Positions 6,398 through 12,943 of a stretch of DNA of 15,492 nt are shown here, one piece after another. The translations under genes were made by a program, and so were the position numbers. Where the stretch lies: contig NZ_CAMLJP010000131.1 of NCBI RefSeq assembly GCF_946480385.1, positions 1-15,492 on the forward strand, read 5' to 3'. Under the pieces are notes generated by a model. That model saw nothing but the letters and a program-made list of their open reading frames with translations, was not told the origin of the DNA and made no database searches. Every line of letters begins with the position of its first letter. The stretch's first letter is position 1. This DNA comes from an uncultured Azospirillum sp. (GTDB lineage: Bacteria; Pseudomonadota; Alphaproteobacteria; Azospirillales; Azospirillaceae).

Positions 6398-6425
6398 TTT
6401 ACGTAAGCGTCAGTTTGTGTATCAT
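6398..6425 (+). promoter_or_regulatory. Promoter of the fadL-type gene with an overlapping operator-like site
   Basis: TTTACG (6398-6403), a 16-nt spacer, and TATCAT (6420-6425) form a plausible housekeeping promoter, with a start near 6432 and a leader of about 26 nt. The -35 box is embedded in TTTACGTAAGCGTCAG (6398-6413), whose reverse strand reads CTGACGCTTACGTAAA. From memory this resembles the operators of LiuR-type MerR regulators of branched-chain amino-acid and fatty-acid catabolism in proteobacteria. The match is unverified. Upstream, 6235-6397 holds only an isolated AT-rich patch (GATAAT at 6250-6255) without a good -35. Confidence 0.42.
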
Positions 6426-6457
6426 TGCGTCAATAACACAATTGGGGGAAGGAACGA

Positions 6458-7792
6458 ATGTCTCCGACGACGCTCAAGACACGCCTGATGACCGCCGCTG
6501 CCGCCATCGCGGTGACCGCACCGATCGCGACCGCCTCGACCGCGTTCGCCGCCGGTTTCGCGTTGAAGGAGCAGAGCGTATCCGGCCAGGGCACCGCCTA
6601 TGCCGGTGTGACCGCCGGCGGCAACGGCGACGCCAGCTCCATGTTCTACAATCCGGCGACCATGGGTCTGGTGACCGGCACCGAACTGGTGCAGACCGCC
6701 ACCGGCGTCATCGTGAAGTCGAAGGTCGACGGCGCCAGCGCCACCCGCGCCCGGCGCCTGGGCGGCACCTCGATCAGCGGCAATGCCGCGCCCGGCGACA
6801 TCGCCCAGGACGCGCTGGTTCCCGCCGGTTACTTCGTCTATTCGATCAGCGACGACCTGAAGGTCGGCCTGTCGGCCAACGGTCCGTGGGGTTTGGTCAC
6901 TGACTATGGGGACAGCTGGATCGGCCGCTATCACGGCATCCGTTCCGACCTGCGCACCTACAATTTCGCGCCGTCGGTGTCCTACCGCATCAACCCGATG
7001 ATCACCGTCGGCGGCGGCGTGCAGATCCAGTATGCCAAGGCCAAGCTGTCGCAGGCGTCCGACTTCGGCGCCAGCCGCCTCGGCCGTCCCGGCGCGCTCG
7101 ACGTCAAGAGCGACGTGACCGGCGACGATTGGGGCTGGGGCTTCACGCTCGGCGCCCTGATCGAACCGGTGAAGGGCACCCGCGTCGGCCTCGCCTACCG
7201 CTCGGCGGTCAAGCACACGCTGACCGGCAGCATCTCCTTCACCGGCCTGCCGGCCTCGCTGGCCGGCGCGCTGCCCGCCCAGAGCGCCAGCGCCGACCTG
7301 ACCACGCCGGACATCGCCTCCATCGGCCTGTACCACGAGGTCACCGACCGCTGGGCGGTGATGGCCGACGTGCAGTGGACCAACTGGTCGCGCTTCAAGG
7401 AATTGCGCGTCAACATCGCCAACCCAGCGCTCAACTCCGTCACGGAGGAGCACTGGAAGGACACCTGGTATTACGCGCTCGGCACCTCCTACAAGGTGAC
7501 CGACAAGCTGACCCTGCGCGGCGGCGTCGCCTTTGACAAGGGCTCGGTGGACATCGATTACCGCACGCCCCGCATTCCGGAGCAGAATCGCTACTGGCTG
7601 TCGGTCGGCGCCGGCTATCAGGTCACCGACAGCCTGCGCGTCGATGCCGCCTACTCGCATGTCTTCATCCCGAAGACCTCGGTCGCCCTCACCGACGACC
7701 TGACCGGCGCCGAAGCCGGCCGCGGCAACCTGAATGTGGACTACAAGAGCAGCATCGACCTGATCGGCCTGCAGGCGAAGTTCACGTTCTAA
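6458..7792 (+). CDS. fadL: FadL/OmpP1/TodX-family outer-membrane hydrophobic-compound channel
   Basis: Outer-membrane beta-barrel (444 aa) that in the family moves long-chain fatty acids or aromatic hydrocarbons across the outer membrane. A signal peptide covers about 1-31 (TASTAFA cleavage region), giving a mature start AGFALKEQSVSGQG that parallels FadL's N-terminal hatch. The hatch motif MFYNPATM is present (about residues 65-72). NGPWGLVTDYGDSW and RYHGIRSDLRTYNFAPSVSYRI continue the family pattern, and many short amphipathic strands follow, with a terminal aromatic (QAKFTF) for BAM recognition. The ATG at 6458 has a strong GGGGGAAGGA ribosome site. No acyl-CoA ligase or beta-oxidation gene is adjacent, so the natural substrate is open. 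The family call is secure; the symbol is by family. Confidence 0.92.
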   Translation: MSPTTLKTRLMTAAAAIAVTAPIATASTAFAAGFALKEQSVSGQGTAYAGVTAGGNGDASSMFYNPATMGLVTGTELVQTATGVIVKSKVDGASATRARRLGGTSISGNAAPGDIAQDALVPAGYFVYSISDDLKVGLSANGPWGLVTDYGDSWIGRYHGIRSDLRTYNFAPSVSYRINPMITVGGGVQIQYAKAKLSQASDFGASRLGRPGALDVKSDVTGDDWGWGFTLGALIEPVKGTRVGLAYRSAVKHTLTGSISFTGLPASLAGALPAQSASADLTTPDIASIGLYHEVTDRWAVMADVQWTNWSRFKELRVNIANPALNSVTEEHWKDTWYYALGTSYKVTDKLTLRGGVAFDKGSVDIDYRTPRIPEQNRYWLSVGAGYQVTDSLRVDAAYSHVFIPKTSVALTDDLTGAEAGRGNLNVDYKSSIDLIGLQAKFTF

Positions 7793-7818
7793 GCGTCACC
7801 AGCCGCTTCCGTTCGCTC

Positions 7819-7855
7819 ACAAAGCCCCTCTCCTCCTGCGGGAGAGGGGCTTTGT
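7819..7855. terminator. Long perfect hairpin between convergent fadL and epmA
   Basis: A 15-bp perfect stem: ACAAAGCCCCTCTCC (7819-7833) with GGAGAGGGGCTTTGT (7841-7855), loop 7 nt. It sits 26 nt after the fadL stop and 7 nt after the epmA stop. Only short T or A runs flank it, so it works by stem strength and can serve both strands. Confidence 0.8.
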
Positions 7856-7862
7856 CATCTCC

Positions 7863-8945
7863 TCAGAATCCCGCCACCGGCAGCCACAGCACCTGTTCGA
7901 TGTTCTCGGCCCCGCTGCACAGCATCGCCAGCCGGTCGAAGCCCATGGCGATGCCGCTGCTCTGCGGCATGCCATGCTCCAGCGCGGCGAGGAAATCCTC
8001 GTCCACCGGGAAGCGCTCGCCATAGAGCCGCTCCTTCAACACCATGTCCGCCTCGAAGCGGGCGCGCTGCACGGCCGGATCGGTCAGTTCGCCGAAGGCG
8101 TTCGCCAGTTCCAGCCCGCAGGCATACAGCTCGAACCGTTCGGCCAGCCGCGGGTCCTCCGGCTTCGGCCGCGACAGCGCCGCCATGCACAGGGGATAGT
8201 CGGTCAGCACGCAGGGCACGCCCTCGCCCAGATGCGGCTCGATGCGGTCGAACATGATGCGGAAGACGATGTCCTCCCAACGGTCGCCGTGATGGGGGGC
8301 GATGCCGATGCGCGCCGCCTCCGCCGCCAGGGCCGCCGGATCGGGATCGTGGCTGCCGTCATAGGTCGCCATCAGGTCGATGCCGGCATACTCGCGGAAC
8401 GCGTCCGGCACCGTCAGCACCCGCCACACCGCGAAGGGATCGCAGGTCATCCCGCGGAAACTGAACGTCCGCCGCCCGCCGGCCTCGGCCCCGGCGCACA
8501 GCAGTTCGCGGCAATCGTCGATCAGCGTGCGGTAGCCGTCTCCGGCGCGATACCATTCCAGCATCGAGAATTCCGGCGCATGGGTCCCCGACCGCTCGCC
8601 GTTGCGGTAGACATGCGCCAGCTGCCACAGCCGCGGCACGCCCGCGACCAGCAGCTTCTTCATGGCGAATTCGGGGCTGGTGTGCAGGTACAGCGGCCGG
8701 CGGTCGTCCGGGTGCGGCCCCTGCAGAACCGTGGCGAAGGCCTGCAGATGCGGCTCCATCCCCGGCGAGACCTGCAGGGCCGGCGTGTCCACCTCGATGA
8801 AGGCCAGTTCCTCGAACACGCGACGGACGGCGTTCAGCACCCGGCCGCGCGCCGCCAGATAGGGCCGGCGGCGGGCCAGCGCTTCGGGATGCCAGGGGGG
8901 AAGTTCGCCAGAGGGAATCGAGGTGGATCGGATTGGGGCGGGCAT
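7863..8945 (-). CDS. epmA: EF-P lysine ligase EpmA (GenX/PoxA), class II LysRS paralogue
   Basis: Cytosolic enzyme (360 aa from this start) that attaches (R)-beta-lysine, or lysine, to the conserved lysine of elongation factor P. It has the class II aminoacyl-tRNA synthetase catalytic core without an N-terminal anticodon-binding domain. Motif 1 region: FEELAFIEVDTPALQVSPGM. Motif 2: HVYRNGERSGTHAPEFSMLE. Motif 3: GMPQSSGIAMGFDRLAML. AERFELYACGLELANAFGEL matches the active-site block of LysRS-like enzymes. E. coli EpmA is about 325 aa. The ATG at 8945 is chosen because similarity begins soon after (PPWHPEALARRRP). An in-frame ATG at 8990 and a longer open frame to 9119 exist, none with a clear Shine-Dalgarno. 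It is divergent from efp, its protein substrate. No epmB (lysine 2,3-aminomutase) is in the window. Confidence 0.93.
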   Translation of the reverse strand: MPAPIRSTSIPSGELPPWHPEALARRRPYLAARGRVLNAVRRVFEELAFIEVDTPALQVSPGMEPHLQAFATVLQGPHPDDRRPLYLHTSPEFAMKKLLVAGVPRLWQLAHVYRNGERSGTHAPEFSMLEWYRAGDGYRTLIDDCRELLCAGAEAGGRRTFSFRGMTCDPFAVWRVLTVPDAFREYAGIDLMATYDGSHDPDPAALAAEAARIGIAPHHGDRWEDIVFRIMFDRIEPHLGEGVPCVLTDYPLCMAALSRPKPEDPRLAERFELYACGLELANAFGELTDPAVQRARFEADMVLKERLYGERFPVDEDFLAALEHGMPQSSGIAMGFDRLAMLCSGAENIEQVLWLPVAGF

Positions 8946-9294
8946 GAAGGGCGTGCTCTTGATGGACGGTCGAAAGGGGTGCGGGCGCATCAGAGCATCC
9001 ACGGCCGGCGTACTCAAGCCGGCTCGGCATTGGTCACAGCGACCTCCCGTGATACACTCCGCCCCATCGTCGGCGGACCGCGCGAACCGGACGGATGGAA
9101 CACTGAACAGGGTCGGCAAAAACGTTCCAAACGTCCCGTTGCTGGAGCCATTCTAAACTGCGCGGGCCGGTTCGGCGAAGAATCGCCCGTCAATCGGCCG
9201 GAACGCACACTGTTATCGTTCCGCGCCGTTGCCTATGGGCGGTCAAGCTGGTAGGGTCCGCGCCGCCCGTATTTCTGGAAGTCACGAGTAAGCC
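8946..9294. other. 349-nt divergent intergenic region between epmA and efp
   Basis: No credible gene was found. It holds a GCCGGC pair (9004-9009 and 9018-9023, 8 nt apart) near the possible upstream start of epmA, and the efp promoter near its right end. A TATCAC (-10-like, minus strand) lies near 9050 without a convincing partner, so the epmA promoter is not assigned. Confidence 0.5.
9229..9257 (+). promoter_or_regulatory. Candidate promoter of efp
   Basis: TTGCCT (9229-9234), exactly 17 nt, then TAGGGT (9252-9257). The predicted start is near 9264, about 30 nt before the ATG. The -35 half is good; the -10 keeps the first two and last positions. Confidence 0.45.
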
Positions 9295-9861
9295 ATGAAG
9301 GTCAATGCCAACACGATGCGCCCCGGCCATGTGCTGGAGCACAACGGTAAGCTCTGGGTCATCACCAAAACCGCCATCGTGCAGCCTGGTAAGGGCGGCG
9401 CCTTCATCCAGCTGGAAATGAAGGACGTTCGCACCGGCAACAAGTCGACCGAGCGGTTCCGCACCCAGGAGACCGTTGAGCGCGCTCGCCTGGACGAGCA
9501 TGAGATGACCTTCCTCTTCGCCGAAGGTGACAGCTTCACCTTCATGGATAAGGAAAGCTTCGAACAGGTCGCCATTCCCCGCGACATCATCGGCGACCCG
9601 GCCGTCTTCCTGCAGGACGGCATGGAAGTCACGGTGCAGAGCCATGAAGGCTCGCCGCTGGGCGTCGAGATCCCCGGCAAGGTCACGCTGCTGATCACCG
9701 AATCCGACCCGGTGGTGAAGGGCCAGACGGCCTCTTCCTCCTACAAGCCGGCCAAGCTGGAGAACGGCGTGTCGATCCTGGTTCCGCCGCACATCGAGGC
9801 CGGGACCCGCGTCGTCGTCGATACCGCCACCGGCGAATACGTCGAGCGCGCGAAGGACTGA
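9295..9861 (+). CDS. efp: Translation elongation factor P
   Basis: 188-residue cytosolic factor that binds between the P and E sites of stalled ribosomes and promotes peptide bonds at polyproline stretches. The N-terminal KOW-like domain carries IVQPGKGGAF, so Lys33 is the residue expected to receive beta-lysine (Lys34 in E. coli). Two OB-fold domains follow, with FLFAEGDSFTFMD, the segment PGKVTLLITESDPVVKGQTA, and the C-terminal VPPHIEAGTRVVVDTATGEY signature. The lysine-type tip agrees with the adjacent epmA and argues against the arginine (EarP) pathway. The ATG at 9295 has a short GAG element 6 nt upstream. A hairpin follows before suhB. Confidence 0.98.
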   Translation: MKVNANTMRPGHVLEHNGKLWVITKTAIVQPGKGGAFIQLEMKDVRTGNKSTERFRTQETVERARLDEHEMTFLFAEGDSFTFMDKESFEQVAIPRDIIGDPAVFLQDGMEVTVQSHEGSPLGVEIPGKVTLLITESDPVVKGQTASSSYKPAKLENGVSILVPPHIEAGTRVVVDTATGEYVERAKD

Positions 9862-9885
9862 TCCATCCCAGGTCGGTTCTGCCAT

Positions 9886-9925
9886 CACCGGTCTTCGCCA
9901 TGCGCGGAGGCCGGTGTATTGTTTT
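9886..9925 (+). terminator. Hairpin with T-rich tail between efp and suhB
   Basis: A 13-bp stem (9886-9898 with 9904-9916, two G-U pairs in RNA, loop CATGC) is followed by TATTGTTTT (9917-9925). It fits an intrinsic terminator 24 nt after efp. Incomplete termination would let suhB be read from the efp promoter. Confidence 0.6.
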
Positions 9926-9958
9926 CTGGTTCCTGCACGAAACGGTACACCAACGCCC

Positions 9959-10756
9959 ATGGCCACCCGCTCCGCTCTTATCAACGTCATGGTCCGCGCC
10001 GCCGAAAAGGCTGCCCGCGGTCTCGTCCGCGACTTCGGCGAGGTCGAACACCTCCAGGTGTCGCGCAAGGGACCCGCGGACTTCGTGTCCGCCGCCGATC
10101 TGAAGGCCGAACGCACCCTGCGCGAGGAACTGCAGAAGGCGCGGCCCGAATTCGGTTTCCTGATGGAGGAGAGCGGTGCGTCCAAGGGCAGCGATGCCGA
10201 GGCGCGCTGGATCGTCGATCCGCTCGACGGCACCACCAACTTCCTGCACGGCCTGCCGCACTGGGCGATCTCCATCGGCGCCGAGCGCAACGGCGAGATC
10301 GTCGCCGGCGTGATCTACGCCCCCATCGGCGACCAGCTGTTCTGGGCGGAGAAGGGCGTGGGCGCCTACGTCAACCACACCCGCCTGCGCGTTTCCGAAC
10401 GCCGCCGCCTGGAGGATTGCGTGATCGCCACCGGCATCCCCTTCAAGGGCCGCGGCGACCACGCCACCTTCCTGAAGGAACAGGAAGCGGTGATGAAGGA
10501 GGTCGCGGGCATCCGCCGCTTCGGCGCCGCCTCGCTCGACCTCGCCTACACCGCTGCCGGCCGATTCGACGCCTATTGGGAACGCGGTCTGGCGCCGTGG
10601 GACTGCGCCGCCGGCGTGCTGATGGTCACCGAAGCCGGCGGCTTCGTCGGTGAGATCGAGGGCGGCCGCAACCCGGTCTTCACCGGCAACGTGCTCGCCG
10701 CCAACAGCCATCTCCAGGTCCCGGTCGCCCGCCTGTTGAAGTCCGCCAAGGGCTGA
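9959..10756 (+). CDS. suhB: Inositol-1-monophosphatase family protein (SuhB-like)
   Basis: 265-residue metal-dependent phosphatase of the IMPase/FIG superfamily; SuhB members dephosphorylate myo-inositol phosphate and in E. coli also act in rRNA antitermination. Key motifs: FLMEESGA (metal-ligand Glu), WIVDPLDGTTNFLHG (two metal-binding Asp and the phosphate loop), and the late WDCAAGVLMVTEAGG (third metal Asp). Also typical are NGEIVAGVIYAPIGDQLFWAEKG and RRFGAASLDLAYTAAGRFDAYWE. The ATG at 9959 matches the usual family start (MATRSALINVMVRAAEKA). It has no recognisable Shine-Dalgarno. An upstream in-frame GTG at 9914 lies inside the efp terminator stem, so it is less likely. It is followed by a hairpin. 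Confidence 0.93.
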   Translation: MATRSALINVMVRAAEKAARGLVRDFGEVEHLQVSRKGPADFVSAADLKAERTLREELQKARPEFGFLMEESGASKGSDAEARWIVDPLDGTTNFLHGLPHWAISIGAERNGEIVAGVIYAPIGDQLFWAEKGVGAYVNHTRLRVSERRRLEDCVIATGIPFKGRGDHATFLKEQEAVMKEVAGIRRFGAASLDLAYTAAGRFDAYWERGLAPWDCAAGVLMVTEAGGFVGEIEGGRNPVFTGNVLAANSHLQVPVARLLKSAKG

Positions 10757-10767
10757 CCCCTGCCCTG

Positions 10768-10805
10768 CCCATCCGCCGCCGTCCCGAACGGGAATGGCGG
10801 ATGGG
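10768..10805 (+). terminator. Two-part hairpin after suhB
   Basis: An outer 10-bp stem CCCATCCGCC (10768-10777) with GGCGGATGGG (10796-10805) encloses an inner TCCCG (10782-10786) with CGGGA (10789-10793). It lies 12 nt after the suhB stop. The tail is G/T mixed (TGGTTGTGG) without a real U-tract. It probably separates suhB from the next operon. Confidence 0.55.
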
Positions 10806-10808
10806 TGG

Positions 10809-10838
10809 TTGTGGCTGGAGCGATCGATAGGCTATGGT
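10809..10838 (+). promoter_or_regulatory. Tentative promoter of the OmpA-like/MotA-like/MotB-like operon
   Basis: TTGTGG (10809-10814), 18 nt, then TATGGT (10833-10838), lying between the suhB hairpin and the proposed TTG start at 10872. Both boxes are partial matches. If used, the in-frame ATG at 10794 would not be on the transcript. Confidence 0.3.
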
Positions 10839-10871
10839 TTGCAGGACAAAGGTTTAACGGGACACATCGTT

Positions 10872-11666
10872 TTGGGCCGCTGGGGACACGCCGACCGCAA
10901 GCACCTTGCCGCCGCCGCGCTGTGCGCGGTCTGGACGCTCTCTCCGGCTGCCCTGTCGGCGGCGGCCCCGGCCAACGGCCCGGCGCAGACCTCCCCCGGG
11001 CTGACGCTGGAAAATGCGGTTCCGCTGTCCGTGCCGCCGCGCCCCAACCTGCGCACCCCGCCGCCGGTCAAGGCGCCGCCGCGACTCGTCCTGCCGCAGC
11101 CGCTGGAGGCCCCGCCTCCGCCCGTCCTGACGGAAGGTCCGGCCCAGCCGGCGCCCCGCTCCACCGCCCAGACCGAGCCGGCCCCCAAGACGGCACCGAC
11201 GGTGGTCCAGCCTCAGCAACCCGTTGTCCAGGCACCTGCCGCCCAGACCCCCGCTGCGCCGGCGCCCGGTCAGCCGCCTGCCGCTCCGCGAACCGACACA
11301 GCCGCGCTGCCCCCTCCCCCGGACGCGGCACCCCCTGCGGCTAACCTGCCACCTTCGAGCGTTTTGAGCCTTGTGTTCCCGGCAGACGCCACCAATCTGC
11401 CGGATGCGGCAGACGCCGTGGTCGACCGGATCGTCGAACGGCTGCGCGCCAGCGACACCGCAAGGCTCCAGCTGCGCTCCTACGCCAGCGGCACCGCCGA
11501 CACGGCGCGCGAGGCGCGGCAGCTGGCACTGGCCCGGGCGCTGGCGCTGCGCGAGCGGCTGACAGCCTTCGGGATCCGCAGCACCCGTGTCGATGTCCGT
11601 GCGCTTGGCGTCGACGACAACGGCGGGCCACCGGACCGGATCGATGCAGTCTTTCTGAATGAATAG
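10872..11666 (+). CDS. Exported proline-rich protein with a degenerate OmpA-like domain
   Basis: 264 aa from TTG 10872. The N-terminus looks like a signal peptide or anchor: basic GRWGHADRKH, then hydrophobic LAAAALCAVWTLSPAALSAAA. A disordered Pro/Ala-rich stretch follows (about 55-185, with repeated PPP and PAP units), then a C-terminal domain of about 75 residues that follows the OmpA/Pal pattern: helix AVVDRIVERLRA, strand ARLQLRSYAS, helix REARQLALARALALRERL, GIRSTRVDVRALG. At the position of the GHxD aspartate that binds peptidoglycan the protein has SYAS, so binding may be altered; the helix arginine (ALARA) is kept. The TTG is preferred over ATG 10794 because it gives a clean signal peptide and has GGGA 10 nt upstream. 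ATG 10794 lies within the suhB hairpin. It is the first gene of a likely operon with the MotA-like and MotB-like genes. Confidence 0.75.
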   Translation: MGRWGHADRKHLAAAALCAVWTLSPAALSAAAPANGPAQTSPGLTLENAVPLSVPPRPNLRTPPPVKAPPRLVLPQPLEAPPPPVLTEGPAQPAPRSTAQTEPAPKTAPTVVQPQQPVVQAPAAQTPAAPAPGQPPAAPRTDTAALPPPPDAAPPAANLPPSSVLSLVFPADATNLPDAADAVVDRIVERLRASDTARLQLRSYASGTADTAREARQLALARALALRERLTAFGIRSTRVDVRALGVDDNGGPPDRIDAVFLNE

Positions 11667-11714
11667 CGCCCAACCCGTGCGCGAGGTCTGATCGGAACAC
11701 CCCTTCGGAGCATC

Positions 11715-12908
11715 ATGACCGCCACAACCCCGACGACCCGACCGCTGGAGGTATCCGCCCTCATGACACGCCCGGAGCGGTTCCTGACCCGGATGATCCT
11801 GTTCCTGGTGGTGGTCGGCGCTGTGTCCGGACTGCTGTTCCCCGCCTTGCGCTCGGCCTTCCTCAACAATGCGCCGCTGAACAGCGTCATCCTCGCCGCG
11901 CTGCTGGCCGGCATCGCCTTCATCTTCCGGCAAGTGCTGATGCTCCGCCCCGAAGTGGCGTGGCTGGAGCAGTACCAGAGCGGCGTCGCCCCCGCCTCGC
12001 TGCAGGAACCGGTGCTGCTCGCCCCGATGGCCCGCATGCTGGGCGAACGGCGCGGCCGGCTGACCCTGTCGGCGCTGTCGATGCGCTCCCTGCTCGACGG
12101 CATTGCCTCGCGCCTGGACGAATCGCGGGAGCTGTCGCGCTACCTGATCGGCCTGCTGATCTTCCTCGGCCTGCTCGGCACTTTCTGGGGCCTGCTGCAC
12201 ACCGTTCAATCGGTCGGCAACGTGATCGGCAGCCTGTCGGTCCAGGGCGGCGACGTCGGCACCATGTTCTCCCACCTGCAGCAAGGGTTGGAAGCGCCGC
12301 TGGTCGGCATGGGCACCGCCTTCTCGTCCTCGCTTTTCGGCCTTGCCGGCTCCCTGGTACTGGGCTTCCTGGAACTCCAGGCCAGCCAGGCCCACAACCG
12401 CTTCTTCCAGGACCTCGAGGACTGGCTGTCCAGCGCCACCCGGCTGTCGAGCGGCGCCGCCGGCGGCCTCGAGTCGGGCGACCACTCCGCCTCGGCCTAT
12501 CTTACCGCCCTGCTTGAGCAGACCGCCGAAAACCTGGACTCCCTGCAGCGCACCGTCGCCACCGCCGAGGAAGGCCGGCGCGCCGCCAACGCCAACCTGA
12601 TGGCGCTGACCGAGCGGCTGTCGAGCCTGACCGACCACATGCGCGCCGAACAGCAGCTTCTCCTGCGGCTGGGCGAGAACCAGCTCGAGGTGAAGGGGCT
12701 GCTCGACCGGTTGGCGGAGAGCGCGGGTGGCGGCTTCGACGAAGCCTCGCGCCAGCATCTGCGCAACATGGACATCTACCTCGCCCGCATCGTCGAGGAA
12801 TCCTCCAACGGCCGCGTCCAGGCGGTGCAGGAAATCCGCAGCGAGATCAAGCTGCTGGCCCGCACCATCGCCGCATTGGCCGAAGAAGCCGACCAGCAGC
12901 AGCGCTGA
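11715..12908 (+). CDS. MotA/TolQ/ExbB-family proton-channel subunit with long helical tail
   Basis: 397-residue inner-membrane protein. Four hydrophobic segments: about 27-45, 57-78, 143-165 and 197-219. The third contains LGLLGTFWGLLHTV and the fourth GMGTAFSSSLFGL, the paired Gly/Thr/Ser helices that line the proton path in TolQ, ExbB and MotA. Between TM2 and TM3 lies a cytoplasmic stretch of about 65 residues, and after TM4 a tail of about 175 residues, much of it heptad-like (LLEQTAENLDSLQRTVATAE, LLLRLGENQLEVKGLLDRLA). In the superfamily such subunits form pentamers around a dimer of the MotB/TolR/ExbD partner, encoded here 35 nt downstream. The tail is unlike TolQ or ExbB and recalls ZorA-type or MotA-like proteins outside flagellar loci. 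ATG 11715 has GGAG 4 nt upstream; ATG 11763 with GGAGG at 11 nt is the alternative. The cargo or process driven is unknown. Confidence 0.88.
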   Translation: MTATTPTTRPLEVSALMTRPERFLTRMILFLVVVGAVSGLLFPALRSAFLNNAPLNSVILAALLAGIAFIFRQVLMLRPEVAWLEQYQSGVAPASLQEPVLLAPMARMLGERRGRLTLSALSMRSLLDGIASRLDESRELSRYLIGLLIFLGLLGTFWGLLHTVQSVGNVIGSLSVQGGDVGTMFSHLQQGLEAPLVGMGTAFSSSLFGLAGSLVLGFLELQASQAHNRFFQDLEDWLSSATRLSSGAAGGLESGDHSASAYLTALLEQTAENLDSLQRTVATAEEGRRAANANLMALTERLSSLTDHMRAEQQLLLRLGENQLEVKGLLDRLAESAGGGFDEASRQHLRNMDIYLARIVEESSNGRVQAVQEIRSEIKLLARTIAALAEEADQQQR

Positions 12909-12943
12909 CACTCTGACACCGTAGGCCAACGCCGGGAGTACCC

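Noticed and set aside
6422..7660. 412-residue minus-strand frame opposite the fadL-type gene
   Set aside because: Composition typical of a reverse-complement shadow; no family features.
9014..9208. Short minus-strand frame in the epmA-efp gap, with GGGAGG near a GTG
   Set aside because: The reading after that GTG ends within a few codons (VTNAEPA), and the remainder has no gene-like features.
7974..9254. 426-residue + strand frame opposite epmA
   Set aside because: Antisense to a conserved synthetase-like gene, with no coherent domain or ribosome site.
10854..12929. 691-residue open frame on the minus strand opposite the OmpA-like and MotA-like genes
   Set aside because: Low-complexity Gly/Arg/Gln/Val composition, no motif, fully antisense to well-supported genes; a GC-skew shadow.
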